Source of the DNA: Polaribacter aquimarinus
Lineage (GTDB): Bacteria; Bacteroidota; Bacteroidia; Flavobacteriales; Flavobacteriaceae
Length of the DNA: 64,000 nucleotides
Assembly: GCF_003129485.1 (NCBI RefSeq)
Contig: NZ_QFFG01000001.1
Location: 558,001-622,000, forward strand
Direction of reading: 5' to 3'
Made by a program: the position numbers and the translations under genes. The notes beneath the pieces were generated by a model. That model was not told the DNA's origin. It saw only the letters and a program-made list of their open reading frames with translations, and made no database searches. Positions 1-7,425 of this stretch are shown piece by piece (positions within the stretch are counted from its first letter, which is position 1; each line of letters begins with the position of its first letter).

Positions 1-143
1 AAATTAGGAAAGTGTTTTTCATTTTTTATTGTTTTGCATTTTATATAACGATATGCGTGCCAAAAAATCAATACACTACAATTCAACAGGTTACAAACAT
101 CATCAATATCTAATTATCCTTTTTATGTAAAATATTTTTATAC

Positions 144-168
144 AAAGTGTAAAAATATTTTACACTTT
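144..168. promoter_or_regulatory. Perfect palindrome upstream of the two-component genes
   Basis: Arms AAAGTGTAAAA and TTTTACACTTT are exact reverse complements around the centre ATA. The dyad lies 40 bases before the response-regulator start. A related sequence (TGTAAAATATTTTTA) sits just upstream at 126-140. This looks like an operator for autoregulation or for an upstream activator. It has no GC stem and no T-tract placement that would favour a terminator. Confidence 0.5.
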
Positions 169-207
169 ATAGTTGAGTATTGTTCTTATTTGTAGCTTTG
201 GATTATT

Positions 208-1575
208 ATGTTGCAATCTGGAAAAATACTTATCGTAGACGACAATAAAGGGGTGCTAAGCGCCTTAGAATTGTTGTTGCAAGATGTTTACAAAACTGTA
301 ACTACGCTTCAAAACCCAAACGGAATATCTTCGGTTACCGATTTAAAAAGCTACGATGTTATTCTTTTGGATATGAATTTTTCATCCAGAATAAATACAG
401 GAAATGAAGGTTTTTATTGGCTACGAAAATTAAAAAAAATAGCACCCGATGCTTCTGTAATAATGATGACTGCTTTTGGCGATGTAGAATTAGCTGTAAA
501 TACCTTAAAAGAAGGAGCTATAGATTTTGTATTAAAACCATGGGATAACGAAAAGATTTTAGCCACCATTCATGCAGCCTTTCAATTAGGAAAATCTAAG
601 AAAGAAGTAAGTTTACTAAAACAAAGCGAAAAAAAATTAAAGCACCTTATCAACGAAACAGAGCAGCAAATTATCGGAACTTCTTCAGCGATAAATGCAG
701 TTTTAAAAATTACTGAAAAAGTTGCAAAAACCTCTGCAAATGTTTTAATAACTGGCGAAAATGGTACTGGTAAAGAGTTAATTGCACGAGCCATTCACAA
801 CCAATCTGCGCAACATCAAGAAATTTTAGTAAATGTAGATGTAAGTGCCATACCCGAAAGCCTTTTTGAAAGTGAACTTTTTGGACATGTAAAAGGCGCT
901 TTTACCGATGCTAAAAATGATAGAGCAGGTAAGTTTGAAGTTGCTCATAATGGTACGCTTTTTTTAGATGAAATAGGTAATTTGCCATTACAGTTACAGT
1001 CTAAATTATTAAAAGTGATTCAACAAAAAGAAATCGTTCGCATTGGGTCTAACAAAGTTATTCCTGTAAATGTTAGATTGGTTTGCGCTACCAATTGCGA
1101 TTTGAATAAAATGGTTGATGAAGGACTTTTTAGAGAAGATTTGTTGTACCGAATAAATACTATACATATTGAAGTACCCGCACTTAGAGAACGTGGCAAT
1201 GATATTATAGAATTGGCAGAATTTTTCTTAAATAAATATGCAAATAAATATGATAAAAAAGGATTAAAATTGAGTAGTGCCATCAAGAAAAAACTACTTA
1301 AATATACTTGGCCTGGAAATATTAGAGAGCTACAACATACTATGGAACGTTGTGTTATTTTAAGTGAGAATAACCTATTAAAGGTAAATGATTTTATGTT
1401 TAATCAGCGGCAAACAAAAGCATTAAACACGGCAGACATAACCATTGACGAAATGGAAAAAAATATGATTATTACTGCGCTAAAAAAATACGATGGTAAT
1501 TATAGTACTGCTGCAGAACAGTTAGGTATCACTCGTCAAACCTTATACAATAAAACAAAGCGTTATAAAATTTAA
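208..1575 (+). CDS. Sigma-54-dependent response regulator, NtrC family
   Basis: This is a cytoplasmic transcription activator that would be phosphorylated by the kinase encoded directly downstream. Residues 1-125 form a receiver domain with acidic pocket D11/D12, phosphoacceptor D55 and K110. Residues about 155-385 form the sigma-54 AAA+ domain, with Walker A GENGTGKE at 183-190, Walker B LFLDEIG near 251-257 and the WPGNIREL segment near 368. Residues 413-455 are a Fis-type helix-turn-helix ending in the typical ITRQTLY pattern. The sigma-54-contacting loop reads GAFTDA (230-235) instead of the classical GAFTGA. Full length of 455 residues fits the family. The stop is nine bases before the kinase start, so the two form an operon. 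No direct link to the sugar locus is visible. Confidence 0.93.
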   Translation: MLQSGKILIVDDNKGVLSALELLLQDVYKTVTTLQNPNGISSVTDLKSYDVILLDMNFSSRINTGNEGFYWLRKLKKIAPDASVIMMTAFGDVELAVNTLKEGAIDFVLKPWDNEKILATIHAAFQLGKSKKEVSLLKQSEKKLKHLINETEQQIIGTSSAINAVLKITEKVAKTSANVLITGENGTGKELIARAIHNQSAQHQEILVNVDVSAIPESLFESELFGHVKGAFTDAKNDRAGKFEVAHNGTLFLDEIGNLPLQLQSKLLKVIQQKEIVRIGSNKVIPVNVRLVCATNCDLNKMVDEGLFREDLLYRINTIHIEVPALRERGNDIIELAEFFLNKYANKYDKKGLKLSSAIKKKLLKYTWPGNIRELQHTMERCVILSENNLLKVNDFMFNQRQTKALNTADITIDEMEKNMIITALKKYDGNYSTAAEQLGITRQTLYNKTKRYKI

Positions 1576-1584
1576 TATTCTAAA

Positions 1585-2934
1585 ATGCTATCTAAAAATT
1601 TATATCTAAAAATAATTTTAAGAGTACTATTGCTAGTATTGGTATGTGCTAGCGTAGTGTATTTTATTTTAAATGATATAAAAGGCGTTGCTGTATTATT
1701 AGGAGTCGTATTAATTTTACAAATAATTTCACTTGTCAATTTTCTAAACAGCACCAACCGTAAGCTCATGTTTTTTTTTAATGCTATAGAAAACTCAGAT
1801 TCTACCATTAGCTTTTCAGAAAACACAAATAACTCGGTAACAAATCAATTAAATGCGCATTTAAATAGAGTTAATAGAATTATTCAAGATGAAAAATTGA
1901 ATACCCAAGCCCAAGAGCAATACTACCAAACTTTATTAGCATACACCAATGTTGGCTTATTATCTATTAATGCCAAAGGGCATATTTTATTTGCCAACGA
2001 AAGTGCAAAAAAATTATTGAATTGCGATGTGCTTACACATATTCAACAGCTTAAAAAAATAGATAACAGCGTCTATAATTTAGTTAGTAAACTACAACCT
2101 TTTAAGCAACAGGTAATTTCTATAACGAACGAACGTGCAACAGTTGAATTAAAAATTGAATCTAAACCTATAGAAGTTAACAATGTGTCTCTTTTATTAG
2201 TTAGTATTCAAAATATTTATAGCGAATTAGACACTAAACAAGTCGATTCTTGGATGGGATTAATAAAGGTAATGAGCCATGAAATCATGAATGCTTTGGC
2301 ACCAATAACTTCTATTTCAGATAGTTTATCTAAAGTCATTAAAACTGATAATGGTAAAATTCAATTGGACCAATTAAAAGAAAGTGATTTAGAAAAAGTA
2401 AAAAAAGGATTGGCCGTAATACAAGAACAAAGTTTAGGTTTAACCGATTTTGTTACAGGGTATCGTTCTTTAACAAAAATTCCTAAACCCGATAAAACAC
2501 TTATAAAAGTGCCTGCATTATTCGAAAAAATAATCACGTTAGTAAGTAACGAAAAGGCACATAAAAACATATCTCTCGAAACTCAAATTACACCAACTAA
2601 TTTAGAGCTTTTTGCAGACGAAAATCAGATTATGCAGGTTTTAGTCAATTTGATTAAGAATTCGATAGATGCTTTAATTCATCATGCTAACGGAGTAATT
2701 AAACTACAAGCTATAAAAACAACTTCTGGAAATATAGAAATACAAGTTATAGATAACGGAACTGGAATATCAGAAAACAATCTTAAGCAAATTTTTATTC
2801 CGTTTTTTACAACCAAAGAAAAAGGTACAGGAATTGGTTTAAGTCTTTCTAAACATATAATGAAATTGCATCAAGGGCACTTAATGGTAAAATCTACACC
2901 TGATGTGGAAACTGTTTTTACATTGCTGTTTTAA
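1585..2934 (+). CDS. Membrane sensor histidine kinase (NtrY-like)
   Basis: This is the likely partner kinase of the preceding NtrC-type regulator. Two membrane segments lie near residues 10-29 and 34-54 with almost nothing between them, so there is no large periplasmic sensor. A PAS-like segment spans about 114-210. The phosphoacceptor box reads SHEIMNALAPI with H232, the variant typical of NtrY/NtrB-like kinases. The catalytic domain has an N-box NLIKNSIDA (355-363), a G1 box DNGTG (390-394) and a G2 box GTGIGLSLS (414-422). With such a short extracytoplasmic loop the signal is probably sensed in the membrane or cytoplasm. The gene converges on the minus-strand hydrolase at 2993. Confidence 0.9.
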   Translation: MLSKNLYLKIILRVLLLVLVCASVVYFILNDIKGVAVLLGVVLILQIISLVNFLNSTNRKLMFFFNAIENSDSTISFSENTNNSVTNQLNAHLNRVNRIIQDEKLNTQAQEQYYQTLLAYTNVGLLSINAKGHILFANESAKKLLNCDVLTHIQQLKKIDNSVYNLVSKLQPFKQQVISITNERATVELKIESKPIEVNNVSLLLVSIQNIYSELDTKQVDSWMGLIKVMSHEIMNALAPITSISDSLSKVIKTDNGKIQLDQLKESDLEKVKKGLAVIQEQSLGLTDFVTGYRSLTKIPKPDKTLIKVPALFEKIITLVSNEKAHKNISLETQITPTNLELFADENQIMQVLVNLIKNSIDALIHHANGVIKLQAIKTTSGNIEIQVIDNGTGISENNLKQIFIPFFTTKEKGTGIGLSLSKHIMKLHQGHLMVKSTPDVETVFTLLF

Positions 2935-2977
2935 GAAGAAACCTATTAAATTTTAAAAAATTATAATAGGCTTCCTC
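2935..2977. terminator. Candidate bidirectional terminator between converging genes
   Basis: GAAACCTATTA (2938-2948) pairs with TAATAGGCTTC (2964-2974) with one mismatch across an AT-rich loop. It stands between the kinase stop and the stop of the converging hydrolase gene. There is no strong T-tract, so the call is tentative. Confidence 0.4.
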
Positions 2978-2992
2978 TCTATAAAATGAATA

Positions 2993-4756
2993 TTAATTCA
3001 ATACAATTTTATGCATTGATGTGCCTCTATTTCCTTCTATTTTTAAAATATAGATACCTGCTTTATGATTATTTAATCGAATTTCTTTAGTTGACAATAC
3101 ACTTCCTTTTTGGATTTCTGCACCATTAATTGAATAAATTTTATATTGCATTTCTTCTCCATGGCTTAAATTTATATTGAAGACACCTCTATTAGGATTT
3201 GGATATATATTTACCACATCTTCTTTTATTTTTTTGGATGCAGATAATGTTGCGTTACTTAATTCTATAATATTTATTGAAAATTTAGGTAACGTAATTC
3301 CTTCAGTTCCTTGGCTAATTAGAGTTAATGGATCTACATCAATCCCCATAACTCTCTCTTCATCCATTTTAGTAAAGGTAATAGCTTTATGAACTTTAGT
3401 ATCTGTATAAGCTACACCATCTATATTTACATTAAATGGCACATCTTGATTACTAAGGTTTACAACAAAAATGGAAGTTTTACCATCTTTTGTTACAACT
3501 CTTGCGTTAACAGCTTTTACACCATCAACAAGGTTAGATACTTCTACGTTACTTTCAATTAAAGTGGTATTTTCTAAAGCCAAACGTATAATTTCATAAG
3601 CAGAGCCAAACAATGTTTTTTCTAATGGATACTTTATTCTTGGACGCTCTACTCCACTATTAGAAATATAGGTTTCCCAAACAAAATGCGAGTTCAATTT
3701 TCCGTTAACACTAAACCAGTTGGCACGTTCAAAAACATCTTGGTTTTGACTCATAAAAATATAGCAATCTGCCATTCCTAAAACAGAAACTGCATTTGGT
3801 CCACCAGATTTTACACCCCACTCAGTTAACCAAATAGGTTTATTAGGTGCTACTTTGTGCGCATAATCATAAATAGAATTTCCTAAATATTTTCTGGCAG
3901 TAAGTGCTGTACCGAAAGCTTCATCACTATTATTCACGTCATCAGGATCTGAACCCACATAGGTGTGTACAGTAACCGCATCAAAATAACTAAGATCTTG
4001 GGTTACATCTCTATTCCAATTAGGGTTTGCCCAACTGTCTCTTCTCAATAATGGTATAGAAACTCTTATATTTGGGTCTTTGGTTTTTAGTGCTGCAGAC
4101 ATCGATTTTGCTCTAGCGATATAATCTTCGGCATTAGGTATGATTGAGCTACGTTGACCAGGATAAAAGTTTTCATTCCCCAATTCTATAACTTTTACTT
4201 CAAAACCTCTAGAAATCAAATTATTGTATCTTGCTATAGTTTCTGGACTTCCATTATTGAAATCAGTACCATCTGCACTCATATTAAAAGTCCACATCAT
4301 ATCAAACCCCTTACCTGTTGTTGATTTCCTAGTGGCATTTAAACTTGTTAATCCGTCAATACCAACTTTGATATTATTGCTATCAAATATTTTTATATTT
4401 GCTAACAGGTCAGGTGATTTTGTTTTAATAGTCTTATTTACGCCTTGTTCATATTGAAAACTTTCCGCTCCAAAAAGCCTGGTTACATCTCTTCTCCAGT
4501 CATACCAATTAGCCCATAACCCATGTGGAAACCTTATCGTTATTGGTTTTAATTTATTAATTAAATCTTTTTCTTTTGTGGTTGAAAAATGATGTGTATT
4601 TGTACCTAATAATAAATTATTAAACGCTTCTTGTGATGAAGAATTAATATTAATAGTTGCCTTCATGTTAGATGGCAAGCTAAAAGGGTAATCTTGAGCT
4701 GATACAACTATTGATATTAGCATCAGAAAACAAACAACAAAAAACTTATTTAACAT
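2993..4756 (-). CDS. Secreted clan GH-A-like glycoside hydrolase with type IX secretion tail
   Basis: This is probably an extracellular or cell-surface glycosidase. Residues 1-20 are a signal peptide ending VSA|Q. The body looks like a (beta/alpha)8 hydrolase of the GH39/GH51/GH30 type. GNEN at 193-196 offers E195 as acid/base, and WLTEWG at 309-314 offers E312 as nucleophile, spaced as in clan GH-A. A small beta-sandwich follows at about 400-505. Residues about 515-587 (NIYPNPN...GIYILKI) are a type IX C-terminal sorting domain. The exact family and substrate are not recognised; arabinofuranosidase- or xylosidase-like enzymes are the nearest in pattern. Tandem ATCCTG-type boxes lie 49-65 bases before the start, so the gene is likely transcribed on its own. 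Confidence 0.7.
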   Translation of the reverse strand: MLNKFFVVCFLMLISIVVSAQDYPFSLPSNMKATININSSSQEAFNNLLLGTNTHHFSTTKEKDLINKLKPITIRFPHGLWANWYDWRRDVTRLFGAESFQYEQGVNKTIKTKSPDLLANIKIFDSNNIKVGIDGLTSLNATRKSTTGKGFDMMWTFNMSADGTDFNNGSPETIARYNNLISRGFEVKVIELGNENFYPGQRSSIIPNAEDYIARAKSMSAALKTKDPNIRVSIPLLRRDSWANPNWNRDVTQDLSYFDAVTVHTYVGSDPDDVNNSDEAFGTALTARKYLGNSIYDYAHKVAPNKPIWLTEWGVKSGGPNAVSVLGMADCYIFMSQNQDVFERANWFSVNGKLNSHFVWETYISNSGVERPRIKYPLEKTLFGSAYEIIRLALENTTLIESNVEVSNLVDGVKAVNARVVTKDGKTSIFVVNLSNQDVPFNVNIDGVAYTDTKVHKAITFTKMDEERVMGIDVDPLTLISQGTEGITLPKFSINIIELSNATLSASKKIKEDVVNIYPNPNRGVFNINLSHGEEMQYKIYSINGAEIQKGSVLSTKEIRLNNHKAGIYILKIEGNRGTSMHKIVLN

Positions 4757-4776
4757 AATTATGACTTTGGATTATT

Positions 4777-4821
4777 CAAAGATAGTGTATACCTTTTCTA
4801 AAGTAATCCTGTAATGACCTG
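4777..4821 (-). promoter_or_regulatory. Tandem ATCCTG-type boxes plus -7 element before the GH-A gene
   Basis: On the plus strand ATCCTG (4806-4811) and GACCTG (4816-4821) lie exactly ten bases apart. On the minus strand, 21 bases beyond the proximal box, stands TATCTTTG (4777-4784), a perfect Bacteroidota -7 element. No TTTG -33 element is seen at the usual distance, which suits activator-dependent transcription. Confidence 0.6.
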
Positions 4822-4832
4822 AATACAAAAAC

Positions 4833-5936
4833 TTAAACTCTTTCTAACTTTATAGGGTAAGTCTTATTTGCATTCCATTGGCATACATATAAGTTTTCAT
4901 CGTTATCAATACACACATCATGACAATGGCGAAAAATAGGTTGTTCTTGTACCATGCGCTGTAGTTTTCCTTTTTTATACTTTGGTTTTGTACCACCAGG
5001 GTTGGAAACTACTTTACCTTTGTCATCCAAAATAGTTACGAATCCTGAACCTGGACTAGTTTTAGTTGGGTGTGTTTTCAATCGTCTTGAAGCATCATAG
5101 TCGATTTCTGAAGACCAACATACACCCGAATATAAGTTATCATTATGAATAACAGGACGACAAACAAAGGCTCCTGGTAAGTCTATTTGCTCTATATACA
5201 CGCCATCTAATGTAAAACGCTTAAAACAATTACTAGCTCTAGAGGTTATTAGCAATGTTGGCTCTCCTTTTCCTCTGTAATCTATACAAACACCATGTGC
5301 TGTTTGAAATTGATTTTGCCCTGTGCCATTTCCTTCTCCAATTTTTCTAATAAACTCTCCGTCTTTTGTAAATTGAAGTATGTACTGCGACCCATAACCA
5401 TCGGCTATGTATATATCTCCATTAGGTCCAATGGCACTTTCAGTAGGTTTAAATTTATCCTTTTTATCGTATGCTCCATATAAGGATGGATGCCCTATTA
5501 TCATTAATTCTTTACCATCAGTTGTGGTTTTAATAAGTTCACCTCCTTTAGTATCTGCAATAAACAAAAAATCATCAGAGCCATCATTCCATAAAGATAA
5601 TCCATGACCTCCTTTGTAACGCACTCCCCAAGCATCTAACAATTTACCGGATTTATCATAGATTAAAACATTATTATGCGTGTCATCACCCACCATTATA
5701 AGTCTGCCTTGAGAATCCATTACCATTTCATGACAATTCTTTACAGGGGTAATAGCCCTATCTAAATCTCCCCAAGATTTATGCACTTTATACTTAAAAT
5801 CGCCATGACCAATAATATCATCATACATCTCTGGTTTAGATTTTAATATGTTAAAATGAGGCACAACTGCCAAACCTAAACTTGCTTTTGCTGTTGTATT
5901 TATAAACGTTCTACGATTCATATTAGACTTTGTCAT
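4833..5936 (-). CDS. Tat-exported NHL-repeat beta-propeller protein
   Basis: The N-terminus carries a twin-arginine-like signal (NRRTFINTTAKASLG, arginines 8-9), so the protein is exported folded. The rest is a six-bladed NHL-type propeller: repeated blades of the form 'HxxxxDxxGxLYVAD' can be seen around residues 60-110, 150-190 and 335-360. NHL propellers of this type occur beside Planctomycetes-like DUF1501 and cytochrome genes and in peptidyl-amidating lyases, but no catalytic residue can be assigned here. The start lies 14 bases after the DUF1501 stop, so it is the last gene of the cytochrome/DUF1501/NHL unit. It may be a binding or scaffolding partner of those two proteins. The function is not established. 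Confidence 0.72.
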   Translation of the reverse strand: MTKSNMNRRTFINTTAKASLGLAVVPHFNILKSKPEMYDDIIGHGDFKYKVHKSWGDLDRAITPVKNCHEMVMDSQGRLIMVGDDTHNNVLIYDKSGKLLDAWGVRYKGGHGLSLWNDGSDDFLFIADTKGGELIKTTTDGKELMIIGHPSLYGAYDKKDKFKPTESAIGPNGDIYIADGYGSQYILQFTKDGEFIRKIGEGNGTGQNQFQTAHGVCIDYRGKGEPTLLITSRASNCFKRFTLDGVYIEQIDLPGAFVCRPVIHNDNLYSGVCWSSEIDYDASRRLKTHPTKTSPGSGFVTILDDKGKVVSNPGGTKPKYKKGKLQRMVQEQPIFRHCHDVCIDNDENLYVCQWNANKTYPIKLERV

Positions 5937-5950
5937 AACGAAATTAAATT

Positions 5951-7414
5951 TTAAGCGATGTTTTCTTTTGATGATTTCATAGGATTCCCAAATAAATCTA
6001 ATATTGGTTTTCCTTTACCATCTGGCGTTGTATAAAATGGTCTACCTTCTATTTCATAATGGGTTTCTGGATGAATCCCTAAAGCATGATAAACAGATTG
6101 ATGCACTTCATCTATTACTACTGGATTCTCTATTGATGAACAAGGTCTTTCGTCTGCAGTTTTACCATAAACTAATCCTTTTTTTACACCACCGCCCCAC
6201 ATTAAAATAGAACTACCATCTGTAAAATGACGATGCATTCCATAGTGTTTTTCGTGTTCTATAATATCTGGTTGATTCACTTGGTCTTTTACTTTTTTAC
6301 CTGGTCTCCCTTCCATAATAGCATCTCGACTAAACTCACTTGCCAAAATAATAAGTGTTCTATCTAAATGCCCTGTTTTATCTAAATCCTTAACAAGTTG
6401 AGCTATAGGCCTATCAATAAGCGCTTTCATTTTTTTAAGCCTCGTATGCCCATTTTCATGCGTATCCCAACCTAAAAATGGTTCGTATTCTGTAGATACA
6501 CTAATAAATCGTCCTCCATTCATCGCTAATCGTTTTGCCAACAAACATCCTAAACCAAAACGTCCTGTATTATAAGTATCATAAACTTCTTTTGGTTCTT
6601 CTGATAAATCAAAAACTTTAGCTTCTGGAGAATTCAATAAGCGATACGACTGCTCCATAGAACGCATTAAAGACTCTCGCTGGTAATCGCTACCCTGCTC
6701 CATCACCTCGCTCTTATTTGCTAGTTCTTTAAATAATTTATAACGTGCTTCAAAACGTTTAAGCGACATACCCTTTGGTGGGCGCACACTTTCCAAACCA
6801 CTTGAAGGGTCAGGAATTAAAAAAGGCCCATATTCTGTACCTAAAAATCCTGCAGAATGAAATGCCTTGAGCTCTTCAGACTCCCCCATTGTAAAACGTT
6901 GCCCCATAGCAATAAAAGGGGGAATAACAGGGTTTGCAGGCCCTAACTCTTTAGCTATCCAAGCTCCAATGTGAGGTGCTTGTACAGATTGTGGTGGCTC
7001 ATAACAAGTATGCCAATGATATTGATGACGCGTATGCAAAATATGCCCTAAATCTGCAGATTTGTATGAACGAATTATAGCACCTTTATCCATTACACTC
7101 CCTATACCTTCTAATCCTTCAGAAAAATATAAATCATCAACTACAGTAGGTTTCTTAGGAAAAGTACTTAGCACTCTCTTGCTTTCTACACCTTTTTCAA
7201 AAGGCACATAAGCTTTAGGGTCAAATGTCTCGGTATGTGCCATTCCTCCTGCCATCCAGAGTAAAATAACAGTATCTGCTGTAGATGCCATTTTTTGAAC
7301 CTCAGGCGAACAAGAACTTAAAAAACTAAATCCTGGAATTGTAGTTGCTGCTGCTGATAAACTAGCAGCACTCATTTTTTTCAAAAAATCTCTACGTGAC
7401 TTATTTGTATCCAT
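5951..7414 (-). CDS. Tat-exported DUF1501 protein (alkaline-phosphatase-like fold)
   Basis: Arginines 7-8 in SRRDFLKK open a twin-arginine signal, with a lipobox-like SSC near residue 35. The body shows the DUF1501 hallmarks: an opening strand with GGMAH...TFDPK (56-67), the central LASEFSRD segment, and a C-terminal GGGVKKGLVYG segment near residues 415-425. DUF1501 proteins are exported relatives of sulfatases and phosphatases, abundant in Planctomycetes, and usually encoded with DUF1549/DUF1553 cytochrome-like proteins, as here (11-base gap). The usual GRDH motif is replaced by KHYGMHRHFT, which still has several histidines for metal binding. The substrate is unknown. Its place in a rhamnosidase/sulfatase locus suggests a role on the glycan or on a fragment released from it. 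Confidence 0.82.
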   Translation of the reverse strand: MDTNKSRRDFLKKMSAASLSAAATTIPGFSFLSSCSPEVQKMASTADTVILLWMAGGMAHTETFDPKAYVPFEKGVESKRVLSTFPKKPTVVDDLYFSEGLEGIGSVMDKGAIIRSYKSADLGHILHTRHQYHWHTCYEPPQSVQAPHIGAWIAKELGPANPVIPPFIAMGQRFTMGESEELKAFHSAGFLGTEYGPFLIPDPSSGLESVRPPKGMSLKRFEARYKLFKELANKSEVMEQGSDYQRESLMRSMEQSYRLLNSPEAKVFDLSEEPKEVYDTYNTGRFGLGCLLAKRLAMNGGRFISVSTEYEPFLGWDTHENGHTRLKKMKALIDRPIAQLVKDLDKTGHLDRTLIILASEFSRDAIMEGRPGKKVKDQVNQPDIIEHEKHYGMHRHFTDGSSILMWGGGVKKGLVYGKTADERPCSSIENPVVIDEVHQSVYHALGIHPETHYEIEGRPFYTTPDGKGKPILDLFGNPMKSSKENIA

Positions 7415-7425
7415 TTTTTTTATTT

